40,913 nt of DNA, taken from contig JAFGOW010000064.1 in assembly GCA_016926265.1 (NCBI GenBank), positions 1 through 40,913 on the forward strand, written 5' to 3'. Under the pieces are notes generated by a model that saw only the letters and a program-made list of their open reading frames with translations, was not told the DNA's origin and did not search any database. Positions within the stretch are counted from its first letter, which is position 1. Every line of letters starts with the position of its first letter. This stretch comes from Deltaproteobacteria bacterium (GTDB lineage: Bacteria; Desulfobacterota; Desulfuromonadia; Desulfuromonadales; JAAYDE01). Below are positions 17,064 through 25,309 of the stretch, one piece after another. A program made the translations under genes and the position numbers.

Positions 17064-18296
17064 TTGCGCATTGTCATTGTGACCAATCATTTTTGGCCCG
17101 AGGAATTCCGGATCAACGATGTGGCCCGCGGCCTCGTGGCCCGGGGGCATCGGGTTTCGGTCCTGACCGGGATCCCCAATTATCCAGGCGGTAAGTTTTT
17201 CAGCGGCTACGGGATTTTCAAAAAACGCCGGGAGACCCACCAGGGGATTGAGATCCGGCGCTCGCCGCTGATCCCCCGAGGAAGCGGCAGCGGCTGGCGA
17301 CTGATCCTCAACTATCTCTCCCATCTTCTGTTCTCCTGCCTGCTCGCCCCCTGGTGCTTCAGGGGGGAATACGATGTGATTTTCGTCTTTGAAACCTCTC
17401 CGGTGACGGTCGGTTTTCCGGCTCTGGTGCTGAGAGCCATGAAGCGGCTTCCGATCGTTTTCTGGGTGCAGGATCTGTGGCCCGACACCCTTTCGGCCAC
17501 GGGGGTTATCCGGTCGCAGAAGGTTCTTCGGGGGATCGGGGCCATGGTCCGCTTTATCTATGGGCACTGCGACCGGGTCCTGGTCCAGTCCCGGGCTTTT
17601 TCCAAAAGCGTCGAGGCGCTCTTTCCGAAGCCCGAGAGGATCGTCTATCTTCCCAACAGCGCCGAGGAGTTCTATCGCCCCTTCCCGCCTGAAGAGGCTG
17701 TCGCCGAGGGGGCCCTGATGGCGGCGGGGTTTCGGGTGGTTTTCGCCGGCAATATCGGGGTGGCTCAGGATTTCGGGACCATTCTGGACGCCGCGGAGGC
17801 CTTGAAACATGTCTCGGACATCCAGTGGATCATCATCGGGGACGGCCGGCGGCGCGCCTGGGTGGAAGAGCAGCGGAGCAAGCGCGGTCTGGAGCAGACC
17901 TTCCATCTGCTGGGGAGGCATCCTGCCGAGGCCATGCCTCGATTTTTCGCCCTGGCGGACGCTTTGCTGGTGACCCTGAAAAAAGAGCCGATTTTCGCCT
18001 TCACCATTCCTTCCAAGATTCAGTCGTACCTGGCCTGCGGCAGGCCGATCGTGGCGGCCCTGGAAGGGGAGGGGAAACGGGTCATCGAACAGGCCGGGGC
18101 CGGCTTCACCTCCCCGCCCGAGGAGCCTCAGGCGCTGGCGGCGGCGGTGCTGAAGATGTACCGGTTGCCGGCCCGGGAAAGGGAAGCGATGGGGCGGGCC
18201 GGCAGGACCTATTTCGAACGGGAGTTCGAACCCGATCTGTTGCTGGATCGGTTGGAGGGGGTGTTGAAAGAAGTAAGCGGGGAGGGAAGGCGATGA
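17064..18296 (+). CDS. wbuB: WbuB-like glycosyltransferase (probable L-FucNAc transferase)
   Basis: About 410 residues, GT-B fold. The N-terminus RIVIVTNHFWPEEFRINDVA and TGIPNYPGGKFF match the WbuB/WcaI glycosyltransferase group, and the C-terminal donor domain has VFAGNIGVAQDFGTI and KIQSYLACGRPIVAALEGEG. TTG 17064 is the best start: GAGGAG lies at 17049-17054 and the family N-terminus begins directly there. The long open frame upstream in this phase is only a shadow of the previous gene. The three bases around 18293-18296 overlap the fnlB start (ATGA). In enteric O-antigen clusters WbuB sits with fnlABC and is assigned to L-FucNAc transfer; that role here is inferred from context. Confidence 0.88.
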   Translation: MRIVIVTNHFWPEEFRINDVARGLVARGHRVSVLTGIPNYPGGKFFSGYGIFKKRRETHQGIEIRRSPLIPRGSGSGWRLILNYLSHLLFSCLLAPWCFRGEYDVIFVFETSPVTVGFPALVLRAMKRLPIVFWVQDLWPDTLSATGVIRSQKVLRGIGAMVRFIYGHCDRVLVQSRAFSKSVEALFPKPERIVYLPNSAEEFYRPFPPEEAVAEGALMAAGFRVVFAGNIGVAQDFGTILDAAEALKHVSDIQWIIIGDGRRRAWVEEQRSKRGLEQTFHLLGRHPAEAMPRFFALADALLVTLKKEPIFAFTIPSKIQSYLACGRPIVAALEGEGKRVIEQAGAGFTSPPEEPQALAAAVLKMYRLPAREREAMGRAGRTYFEREFEPDLLLDRLEGVLKEVSGEGRR

Positions 18297-19168
18297 GAAT
18301 TCTGATATTGGGCGGCGACGGGATGCTGGGGCATCAGCTGTTGCGGTATCTGGTCGGCCGCCATGAGGTCCGGGTGACGCTGCGCCAGGGAATGGAGGTC
18401 TACCGTTGCCACCGTCTGTTTCATGTGGGGAATTCCTTTCCGGGGGTGGATGTGCGCTCCTTCGAGCGCTTGACGGAGGTCGTGGCCGAATTCCGCCCCG
18501 ATGCGGTGGTCAACGGGGTCGGCATCGTCAAACAGCGGCTGCTGGCCAAGGAAAGCCTGCCCACCCTGGAGATCAACGCCCTGCTGCCGCACCGGCTGGC
18601 GATGCTCTGCAAGGCCGCGGGAGCGCGCCTCATCCATCTGAGCACCGATTGCGTCTTCAGCGGCAAAAAGGGCAACTATCGGGAAAACGACCTCTCCGAT
18701 GCCGAAGACCTGTACGGGAAGAGCAAATTTCTCGGCGAGGTTCATGAAAGCCATTGCCTGACCCTGCGTACCTCCATCATCGGGCGGGAACTCTTCCGGA
18801 AGAAGAGCCTGCTGGAGTGGTTTCTGGCTCAGCAGGGAGCGGTGAGAGGTTTCAAAAATGCCATCTTCACCGGGTTCTCCACCCTGGAGATGAGCCGCAT
18901 CATCGAAATGTTGCTGGTGGCGTATCCCCTGGCTTCGGGTCTGTACCAGGTCTCCAGCGATCCGCTCAGCAAGTTCGAGCTGCTGTCGCTCATCAATCGT
19001 GAACTGAGAAGGGACATTGAGATCGTGCCGGACGAAACGTTCCACTGCGACCGCAGTCTCGACTCTTTCCGTTTTCGCCGGGAATTCGGCTATGAGCCGC
19101 CGCCGTGGCCGCACATGGTGGCGGAGATGGTCAAGGATTTCTCTTCGGCCGGTTGTTATTCGGATTAG
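18293..19168 (+). CDS. fnlB: UDP-sugar 4-reductase of the FnlB/WbjC (RmlD-like) type
   Basis: A 291-residue short-chain dehydrogenase/reductase: nucleotide-binding GGDGMLGHQL at residues 6-15, STDCVFSGKKGNY in the middle and the catalytic YGKSK (Y-x-x-x-K). It is the second enzyme of UDP-L-FucNAc synthesis, reducing the 4-keto sugar made by FnlA. ATG 18293 overlaps the wbuB TGA by the ATGA arrangement, and GGAGGGAAGG precedes it. Gene order here is wbuB-fnlB-fnlA-fnlC-wbuC. An RmlD role in dTDP-rhamnose synthesis is less likely because rmlA, rmlB and rmlC are absent. Confidence 0.87.
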   Translation: MRILILGGDGMLGHQLLRYLVGRHEVRVTLRQGMEVYRCHRLFHVGNSFPGVDVRSFERLTEVVAEFRPDAVVNGVGIVKQRLLAKESLPTLEINALLPHRLAMLCKAAGARLIHLSTDCVFSGKKGNYRENDLSDAEDLYGKSKFLGEVHESHCLTLRTSIIGRELFRKKSLLEWFLAQQGAVRGFKNAIFTGFSTLEMSRIIEMLLVAYPLASGLYQVSSDPLSKFELLSLINRELRRDIEIVPDETFHCDRSLDSFRFRREFGYEPPPWPHMVAEMVKDFSSAGCYSD

Positions 19169-19187
19169 CTCTCGAACGGAGATCAAC

Positions 19188-20210
19188 ATGTTCAAGGACA
19201 GGATTCTGCTGATTACAGGAGGGACCGGCACCTTCGGCAACGCCGTCTTGCGGAAATTTCTGGACACCGATATCCGGGAAATCCGGATTTTTTCTCGGGA
19301 CGAAAAGAAGCAGGACGACATGCGCAAACAATATAATCATCCCAAAATCCGGTTTTACATCGGGGATGTCCGCAACGAAAGCAGCCTGGTGGACGCCATG
19401 AAGGGGGTCGATTTCGTTTTTCAGGCGGCGGCCCTGAAACAGGTGCCGTCCTGTGAATTCTTTCCCTATGAGGCGTTGCGCACCAATGCCGTCGGCACCT
19501 TCAATGTTCTGAACGCGGCGGAAAGGTCCGGCGTCAAGCGGGTGATCGTGCTGAGCACCGACAAGGCAGTCTACCCCATCAACGCCATGGGCATTTCCAA
19601 GGCGATGATGGAGAAACTGGCGGTCGCCAAGTCGCGGGTCGCTGGAACGGGGACCGTGATCTGCTGTACCCGTTACGGCAATGTGATGGCCAGCCGCGGA
19701 TCGGTTATCCCCCTTTTCGTCAAGCAGCTTCAGGAAAACTCCTCCCTGACTATCACCGACCCCGACATGACCCGGTTCATGATGACCATCGAGGACGCGG
19801 TGGATCTGGTAATTTACGCTTTTCAACATGGGCATCCGGGGGATATCTTCGTCCAGAAGGCCCCCGCCTGCGCCATCGGGGTGCTGGCCGAGGCGCTCAA
19901 GAAGCTGCTCGGCGCCCAGGCGCCGATTCGAGTGATCGGCACCCGGCACGGCGAGAAACTGTTCGAAACCCTGCTGACCCGGGAGGAGATGTCGGTCGCG
20001 GAGGATCTGGGGGGATATTACCGGGTCCCTTCCGACAACCGGGACCTGAATTATGAGGTCTATTTCAGCGAGGGGCGAAAAGAGGTCTCGCTCAAGGCCG
20101 ATTACAATTCCCACAACACCCGTCGCCTCGGCGTGGATGAAATGCGCGAGCTGTTGCTGAAGCTGGAATGTGTCCACCAGGCCCTTCGGGGGGAAAAGAT
20201 CGAACTCTAA
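19188..20210 (+). CDS. fnlA: UDP-GlcNAc 4,6-dehydratase/5-epimerase, FnlA/WbjB/CapE type
   Basis: A 340-residue enzyme that starts UDP-L-FucNAc synthesis from UDP-GlcNAc. ILLITGGTGTFGNAVLRKFL is the NAD(P)-binding start, followed by IFSRDEKKQDDMRKQY, which is typical of the FnlA/CapE subgroup. Later come STDKAVYPINAMGISKAMME, in which Met replaces Tyr of the usual YxxxK as in this subgroup, and RYGNVMASRGSVIP. ATG 19188 has ACGGAG upstream. It lies 19 bp after fnlB and 18 bp before fnlC. PseB-type dehydratases are related, but no other pseudaminic acid genes are present. Confidence 0.9.
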   Translation: MFKDRILLITGGTGTFGNAVLRKFLDTDIREIRIFSRDEKKQDDMRKQYNHPKIRFYIGDVRNESSLVDAMKGVDFVFQAAALKQVPSCEFFPYEALRTNAVGTFNVLNAAERSGVKRVIVLSTDKAVYPINAMGISKAMMEKLAVAKSRVAGTGTVICCTRYGNVMASRGSVIPLFVKQLQENSSLTITDPDMTRFMMTIEDAVDLVIYAFQHGHPGDIFVQKAPACAIGVLAEALKKLLGAQAPIRVIGTRHGEKLFETLLTREEMSVAEDLGGYYRVPSDNRDLNYEVYFSEGRKEVSLKADYNSHNTRRLGVDEMRELLLKLECVHQALRGEKIEL

Positions 20211-20228
20211 TTTTTTGGGGGAGGGGCT

Positions 20229-21362
20229 GTGAAGAAGATCAAGGTGATGACCGTTGTCGGCACTCGGCCGGAGATCATCCGGCTGTCCCGGGTGATCGCG
20301 GCTCTCGACCGCTATGCCGACCATGTGCTGGTCCATACCGGGCAGAATTATGACTATGAACTGAACGAGATCTTTTTCCTGGAGCTCGGCATCCGGGAGC
20401 CGGATTTCTTTCTCGAGGCGGCGGGCGCCAATGCCGCGGAGACCATCGGCAACATCATCATCCGCCTCGATCCCCTTCTGGAGCAGGTCCGCCCCGAGGC
20501 GTTGCTGCTTCTGGGGGACACCAACAGCTGCCTGGCGGCGATCCCCGCCAAGCGGCGCCGGATTCCGATCTTTCACATGGAGGCCGGCAACCGCTGTTTC
20601 GACCAGCGGGTGCCGGAAGAGATCAACCGCCGGATCGTCGACCACATCAGCGACATCAATCTACCCTACAGCGATATCGCCCGCGACTACCTGCTGCGGG
20701 AGGGTTTTCCGCCGCAACGGGTGATCAAGACCGGCAGCCCGATGGCCGAGGTGCTCGCCTACTACCGGCCCAAGATCGAGGCTTCGGAAATCCTCCAGCG
20801 TCTTTCCCTGGAACCGGGCGGATACTACGTGGTCAGCGCCCACCGCGAGGAGAACATCGATTCCGACCAGAATTTCCGGAAGCTGGTGGCCGTTCTTGAT
20901 GCCCTGGCCGACAGCGGCGGCAAACGGGTGATTGTCTCGACCCATCCCCGCACCCGGAAGCGGATGGAGAAACAGGGGATCTCCTTCCGCAGCCAGATCG
21001 ACCTGCTGAAGCCCCTCGGTTTTTGCGACTACGTCCATCTGCAGATGAACGCCTGCGCCGTGCTTTCGGACAGCGGCACCATCACCGAGGAATCCTCGAT
21101 CCTCAATTTTCCGGCGCTGAATATCCGGGAGGCCCACGAGCGTCCGGAAGGGATGGAGGAGGCTTCCGTCATGATGGTGGGTCTGGAGGTGGAGCGGGTC
21201 CTGCAGGGGCTGGAGGTTCTGAAGGACCAGCCTCGCGGCGGGGAGCGTCTGCTCCGTTCGGTAGGAGATTACGGGATGGCGAATGTGTCCGAGAAGGTGG
21301 TGAGGATCCTCTTGAGCTATACCGATTACGTCCGGCGCACCGTTTGGAAAGAACCGTTATGA
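20229..21362 (+). CDS. fnlC: UDP-N-acetylhexosamine 2-epimerase, FnlC/WbjD type (WecB family)
   Basis: A 377-residue non-hydrolysing 2-epimerase. The start [18 protein letters not shown], then [35 protein letters not shown] and [20 protein letters not shown] are strong family signatures. In this cluster it would complete UDP-L-FucNAc by C-2 epimerisation of the FnlB product. GTG 20229 follows GGGGGAGGGG. WecB proper (UDP-ManNAc) is related, but the FnlA and FnlB neighbours and the variant motifs favour FnlC. Confidence 0.9.
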   Translation: MKKIKVMTVVGTRPEIIRLSRVIAALDRYADHVLVHTGQNYDYELNEIFFLELGIREPDFFLEAAGANAAETIGNIIIRLDPLLEQVRPEALLLLGDTNSCLAAIPAKRRRIPIFHMEAGNRCFDQRVPEEINRRIVDHISDINLPYSDIARDYLLREGFPPQRVIKTGSPMAEVLAYYRPKIEASEILQRLSLEPGGYYVVSAHREENIDSDQNFRKLVAVLDALADSGGKRVIVSTHPRTRKRMEKQGISFRSQIDLLKPLGFCDYVHLQMNACAVLSDSGTITEESSILNFPALNIREAHERPEGMEEASVMMVGLEVERVLQGLEVLKDQPRGGERLLRSVGDYGMANVSEKVVRILLSYTDYVRRTVWKEPL

Positions 21363-21408
21363 CGTTCCGCCGCCCCGCCATCTTTTCTGACTCTTTGGAA
21401 GAAGACCC

Positions 21409-21885
21409 ATGCTGCTTTTAAACCAGTCGCTGTTTCGCCAGCTGGCCGCGCAGGCCGCTGCCCATCCCCGTCTCCGCCAGCACCTCAACCTCCACCGGAG
21501 CTACGAAGATCCCTGCCAGCGGCTGCTCATCGCCATGCAGCCCGATTCCTACATCCGCCCCCATCGCCACCGGACCGACCCCAAGCCGGAGTGCTTTATC
21601 GCGCTTCGGGGGAGGTTCGCCCTGCTGATCTTCGATAACCATGGGGAGATCGTGGACCGGTTCTTTCTCGGTTCGGGGGAGGACGCCGCCGGCGCGGATC
21701 TCCCGGTCGGGATCTGGCACTCCGTCGTCTGCCTGGAGCCGGATTCAGTCTTTTTCGAAACCAAACCCGGCCCGTTCCATCCCGATCAAAAAAAGGATCC
21801 GGCCCCCTGGGCCCCGGAAGAAGGGAGCCCCGAGGCCGCCGCCTATCTCCAGACCCTCCTTTCCCAGGTCCTAAAACAAATCTAA
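21409..21885 (+). CDS. wbuC: WbuC-family cupin-fold protein
   Basis: A 158-residue small cupin. The metal-binding set His52, His54, Glu61 lies in PHRHRTDPKPECF and His104 in GIWHSVV, with FETKPGPF near the end, as in WbuC proteins found beside fnlABC and wbuB in enteric O-antigen clusters. Its biochemical role is not established in the family. It is the last gene of the sugar block. Its stop codon (21883-21885) lies inside the 11-bp repeat array that precedes xrtD, so a new promoter probably starts there. Confidence 0.87.
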   Translation: MLLLNQSLFRQLAAQAAAHPRLRQHLNLHRSYEDPCQRLLIAMQPDSYIRPHRHRTDPKPECFIALRGRFALLIFDNHGEIVDRFFLGSGEDAAGADLPVGIWHSVVCLEPDSVFFETKPGPFHPDQKKDPAPWAPEEGSPEAAAYLQTLLSQVLKQI

Positions 21886-21910
21886 CCGATCGGTAAAGAT
21901 TCCCTAACCC
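21871..21910 (+). promoter_or_regulatory. Pho-box-like 11-bp repeat array upstream of xrtD
   Basis: CTAAA (21871), CTAAC (21882), GTAAA (21893) and CTAAC (21904) begin exactly 11 bp apart, with AT-leaning spacers. The array overlaps the 3' end of wbuC and ends about 98 bp before the exosortase start. TCTAAC at 21917-21922 could serve as a -10 element. The form is that of PhoB-binding direct repeats; the regulator itself is not in the window. Confidence 0.65.
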
Positions 21911-22007
21911 GGACTGTCTAACCTCCCTCTCCGAATTCCCCTGAATCCCCCTTCCCCGCCCCCCGTTCGTCAGGGCGCGCTGCCACTATCAGGAAAAAGA
22001 GTTGTTC

Positions 22008-23570
22008 ATGACACCGCCGATTTCCATTGACCGGGGAAAGCTCCCTTTGACCGTCTGGGCGCCGGCCCTGTTCCTCGCAGTCCTCTTTGCCGGGCTCTTC
22101 TGGCCGACCTTGTCCCACATGGCGGCCCGCTGGCCCGAGGACGACTTCAGCTACTGCTACCTGATCCCGCCGCTGATTGTCTACCTGGTCTGGGAACAGC
22201 GGCAGCCCTTGGCCCGGATCCGGCCGCAACCTTCCTTAACCGGCCTGATCCCGTTCTCCCTGGGGCTCCTGCTGTTCTGGCTGGGGGAGTTGGGGGGGGA
22301 ATTTTTCACCCTTTACCTTTCCGCGTGGCTGGTTCTCGTCGGCCTCTGCTGGACCCTGCTGGGCCGGACCTTCATCCGCCTGCTGTGGTTTCCGCTGGCA
22401 ATGATCCCGGCCATGTTCCCGGTGCCGAATGTCATCGCCGCCAATCTTTCCCTGCGTCTCAAGCTGATCTCCTCGGACCTGGGCGTCCGGCTGATGCATC
22501 TGGCGGGGATGAGCGCCTACCGGGAAGGGAATATCATCGACATCGGGTTCACCCAGCTTCAGGTGGTCGATGCCTGCGGCGGGCTGCGCTATTTTTTCCC
22601 CATCGTGCTGCTGGCGATGCTGCTCGGCTATCTCTACCGGTTGAACTGGTGGCGCTGGGGGGCGGTGATCGCTTCCGCGCCGCCGATCGTGGTCCTGGCC
22701 AATGGCCTGCGGATCGCCGGAACCGGCTATCTCTTTCCCTTTTTCGGACCCCGGGTGGCGGAGGGCTTTTTCCACGACTTCGCCGGCTGGTTTTCCTTCA
22801 TGGCGGCCCTGGCAATGCTGGTGCCCGAGATTCTGCTGCTGAGGATGATCCCCTCGCGAATTCCCCCGATTGCGGCTAAGCCCACGGAAGAACCGGAGCA
22901 GATCCCGGTGGTTTCCGCTTCCGCCAAAGGGCTGTTTCTGGTCGTGGCCATGATTCTGGGGGTGAATCTCGGGCTCGCCTCGGGGGTCGATTTTCGGGAA
23001 CGGGTTCCGGCCAAACAGCCTCTGGCCGGATTTCCGGTCAAGCTGGCCGGCTGGCAGGGGGAAAACGGGACCCTCGACCGGAAGATTCTGGACGAACTCG
23101 ACCTCAGCGACTACCTGATGCGGGACTACCGGGACGGTTCGGGCCGGCCGGTCAATGTCTATGTCGCCTATTACGAAAGCCAGCGCAAAGGGGAATCGAT
23201 CCATTCCCCCTCCTCCTGTCTGCCGGGAGGTGGCTGGCGATTTCAGGAGTCCGGCGCCCGGATCATCGCGGGGGAAGGCCTTCCGGAGGGTTTCCGGGTG
23301 CAGCGGGCCCTGATCTCCAAGGGGGGGCAAACCCAGCTGTCTTTCTACTGGTTCATGATGCGCGGCCGGGTTTTGACCGATCTGTATCAGGTCAAGGCGG
23401 CCAATTTCTGGGATGCCCTGACCAAACAGCGCAGCGACGGGGCCCTGGTGCGTTTGATCACCCCGGTCTTTCCCGGCGAGAAGGTGGCTGACGCCGAGGC
23501 GCGGCTGCTGAATCTGACCTTTTTGCTGATGCCGGTACTGGAGGAGTTCATTCCGGGGAAAGAAATGTGA
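22008..23570 (+). CDS. xrtD: Exosortase fused to EpsI domain (XrtD type)
   Basis: A 520-residue inner-membrane transpeptidase-like enzyme that cleaves and sorts proteins carrying VPLPA/PEP-CTERM-type tails. The exosortase part has about eight helices with the catalytic triad Cys190 (VVDACGGLRYF), Arg235 (ANGLRIAG) and His256 (FFHDFAGW). After a linker, an EpsI-like domain (about 310-520) carries YYESQRKGESIHS and the following PSSCLPGGGW with Cys404. Fusion of the two domains is characteristic of the VPLPA-specific XrtD group. ATG 22008 has AGGAAAAAGAG just upstream. Three candidate substrates with VPLPGA tails are in this window (6322, 33381, 35748). The upstream 11-bp repeats suggest phosphate-linked control. 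Confidence 0.93.
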   Translation: MTPPISIDRGKLPLTVWAPALFLAVLFAGLFWPTLSHMAARWPEDDFSYCYLIPPLIVYLVWEQRQPLARIRPQPSLTGLIPFSLGLLLFWLGELGGEFFTLYLSAWLVLVGLCWTLLGRTFIRLLWFPLAMIPAMFPVPNVIAANLSLRLKLISSDLGVRLMHLAGMSAYREGNIIDIGFTQLQVVDACGGLRYFFPIVLLAMLLGYLYRLNWWRWGAVIASAPPIVVLANGLRIAGTGYLFPFFGPRVAEGFFHDFAGWFSFMAALAMLVPEILLLRMIPSRIPPIAAKPTEEPEQIPVVSASAKGLFLVVAMILGVNLGLASGVDFRERVPAKQPLAGFPVKLAGWQGENGTLDRKILDELDLSDYLMRDYRDGSGRPVNVYVAYYESQRKGESIHSPSSCLPGGGWRFQESGARIIAGEGLPEGFRVQRALISKGGQTQLSFYWFMMRGRVLTDLYQVKAANFWDALTKQRSDGALVRLITPVFPGEKVADAEARLLNLTFLLMPVLEEFIPGKEM

Positions 23571-23576
23571 CAACCC

Positions 23577-25217
23577 ATGGAATATTTCGCCACCCTGCTG
23601 CTGTCGCTGTTCGTGACCCTGTCGCTGATCCCGCTGTTCGGCAGACTGGCGCTCCGCTTCCAGGCCCTCGATTTTCCCAACGAACGTAAGGTCCACGGCC
23701 GGCCGATCCCCAAAACCGGGGGATTGGCCATGGCTGTCGGAGCCCTGGTCCCCCTGTTGTTCTGGATCCCCTCTTCCCCCCTCTCCCGGTTTTTGCTGGC
23801 AGGTGCGGCCCTGATCGTGGTGTTCGGCTTTTGGGACGATCTGAAGGATCTGAGTTTCCGGATCAAGTTCGGCGCGCAGTTTTGCGCCGCCCTGCTGGTG
23901 GTCGTGGCGGGCGGGGTGCGGATTCACTCCCTCGGTGCCCTGGCTTCGGAGGGGTTTGTCCTGCCGGAGGCCATCGCCATTCCCCTGACTGTTTTCGTCA
24001 TCATCGGCGTGACCAACGCCATCAACCTTTCCGATGGGCTGGACGGCCTGGCCGGCGGCATCTCGCTGCTGAGTTTCATCTGCCTGGCGGTGCTGGCGCA
24101 TCTGGCGGACCAGGGCGGGGTGACCCTGATCACCTGCGCCATGTGCGGCGCCATCTTTGGTTTCCTGCGCTTCAACACCCATCCGGCCACCATCTTCATG
24201 GGGGATACTGGGAGCCAATTGCTCGGATTCGTGGGGGTGACCCTGGCCATTCACGTGACCCAGAAGACCCTCTACAGCCCGCTGGTGTCGCTGCTGCTGG
24301 TCGGTTTTCCGGTGCTGGATACCCTTCGCGTCATGCTGGAACGGAGATCGAAGGGGAAACCCCTGTTCGTGGCCGACCGGAACCATTTTCATCACAAACT
24401 GCTGGGGCTCGGTTTCCTCCATTCCGAGTCGGTCCTCATCATCTATTTCATCCAGGCCCTGTTCTGTGTCGGCGCTCTGGTGCTGCGGTTTTATTCCGAC
24501 TGGGTGCTGCTGGGCGGCTACATGATCTTTTCCGCCCTGGTTCTGGGGTTTCTGCGGATCAGCGCCGGCAGCGATTGGCTTCGGGGGCGGCAGAAACCGT
24601 GGGGGGAGCGCTTCACCCGGGGATTTCTGGCGCCGCTGCGGGATCGGGACCGAATTATCCGCGCCTCCTTCCCGGGTTTACAGGGGCTGATGGCCTTGAT
24701 TCTGGTACTGACGGTGCTGGTCCCCGCCGGGATCCCGTCTTGGATCGGATGGCTGGCGCTCGGATTGGCCGCGGCCCTGATTGCGGCCAAAGGCTTTTTC
24801 CCTTCACTGCGGGGCTGGGCGGTGCGCCTCGCGGTTTTCCCCATCGCGCCCCTGGTCATCTATCTCAGCGCCCTGGAATGTTTTCGCCGGGGTCTGTGCG
24901 GCTGGACCTGGTTCCTTATCGCCCTTTACGCCCTGCTGGTGACCGCCACCGTGGTGGTGCTCCGGTTTACCCGGCGCCGCGGCTATCAGGGCACGCCGCT
25001 CGATTTCCTGGTTCTGATGATCGCCCTGGCGCTCCCGGTTTTCCCCGCCGATGACGGATTTCCTTTCCAGCTCCGTCTTATCGTGGCCGCCGAGACCGTC
25101 GCCCTCTTCTTCGGGCTCGAGGTGCTGCTGGTGGAATTGAGGGAGAAATACCGGCGGGTGGAATGGCTGGTGACGATGGTGCTGCTGGCGGCGGGCGTCC
25201 GAACCCTGCTCCAATGA
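23577..25217 (+). CDS. WecA/MraY-like polyprenyl-phosphate sugar-1-phosphate transferase
   Basis: Initiating transferase that puts the first sugar phosphate on undecaprenyl phosphate. Motifs in order: ERKVHGRPIPKTGG, FWDDLKDLSFRIKF, INLSDGLDGLAGGI (catalytic Asp pair), FMGDTGSQLLG and NHFHHKLLGLGF (HIHH-like). At 546 residues it is about 200 longer than typical WecA; the extra C-terminal part (from about 330) is a set of further hydrophobic helices of unknown role. It starts six bases after xrtD ends. WecA-like transferases are regular members of exosortase-linked polysaccharide loci. Confidence 0.9.
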   Translation: MEYFATLLLSLFVTLSLIPLFGRLALRFQALDFPNERKVHGRPIPKTGGLAMAVGALVPLLFWIPSSPLSRFLLAGAALIVVFGFWDDLKDLSFRIKFGAQFCAALLVVVAGGVRIHSLGALASEGFVLPEAIAIPLTVFVIIGVTNAINLSDGLDGLAGGISLLSFICLAVLAHLADQGGVTLITCAMCGAIFGFLRFNTHPATIFMGDTGSQLLGFVGVTLAIHVTQKTLYSPLVSLLLVGFPVLDTLRVMLERRSKGKPLFVADRNHFHHKLLGLGFLHSESVLIIYFIQALFCVGALVLRFYSDWVLLGGYMIFSALVLGFLRISAGSDWLRGRQKPWGERFTRGFLAPLRDRDRIIRASFPGLQGLMALILVLTVLVPAGIPSWIGWLALGLAAALIAAKGFFPSLRGWAVRLAVFPIAPLVIYLSALECFRRGLCGWTWFLIALYALLVTATVVVLRFTRRRGYQGTPLDFLVLMIALALPVFPADDGFPFQLRLIVAAETVALFFGLEVLLVELREKYRRVEWLVTMVLLAAGVRTLLQ

Positions 25218-25221
25218 TAAC

Positions 25222-25261
25222 CTAAATCGGATTTAACATTTTTCTGACAAATCTCCTATCT
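25222..25261 (+). promoter_or_regulatory. Pho-box-like 11-bp repeat array upstream of prsT
   Basis: CTAAATC (25222), TTAACAT (25233) and CTGACAA (25244), with CCTATCT at 25255, are spaced exactly 11 bp apart with four-base spacers (ggat, tttt, atct). Seven-plus-four units of this kind, including CTGACA, are very close to the classical Pho box CTGTCAT repeat. The array ends about 50 bp before the prsT start; TATCTA at 25257-25262 could be a -10. Confidence 0.7.
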
Positions 25262-25309
25262 ACTCCGCAGCCGGGGGAAAAAAGTTTCACTCGCACCTGG
25301 AGGTCCGCC

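Noticed and set aside
22236-24422. Very long minus-strand open frame (728 codons) opposite xrtD and the WecA-like gene
   Set aside because: It is Gln/His/Gly-rich in the manner of a GC-rich antisense shadow, and both + strand genes beneath it carry clear family motifs.
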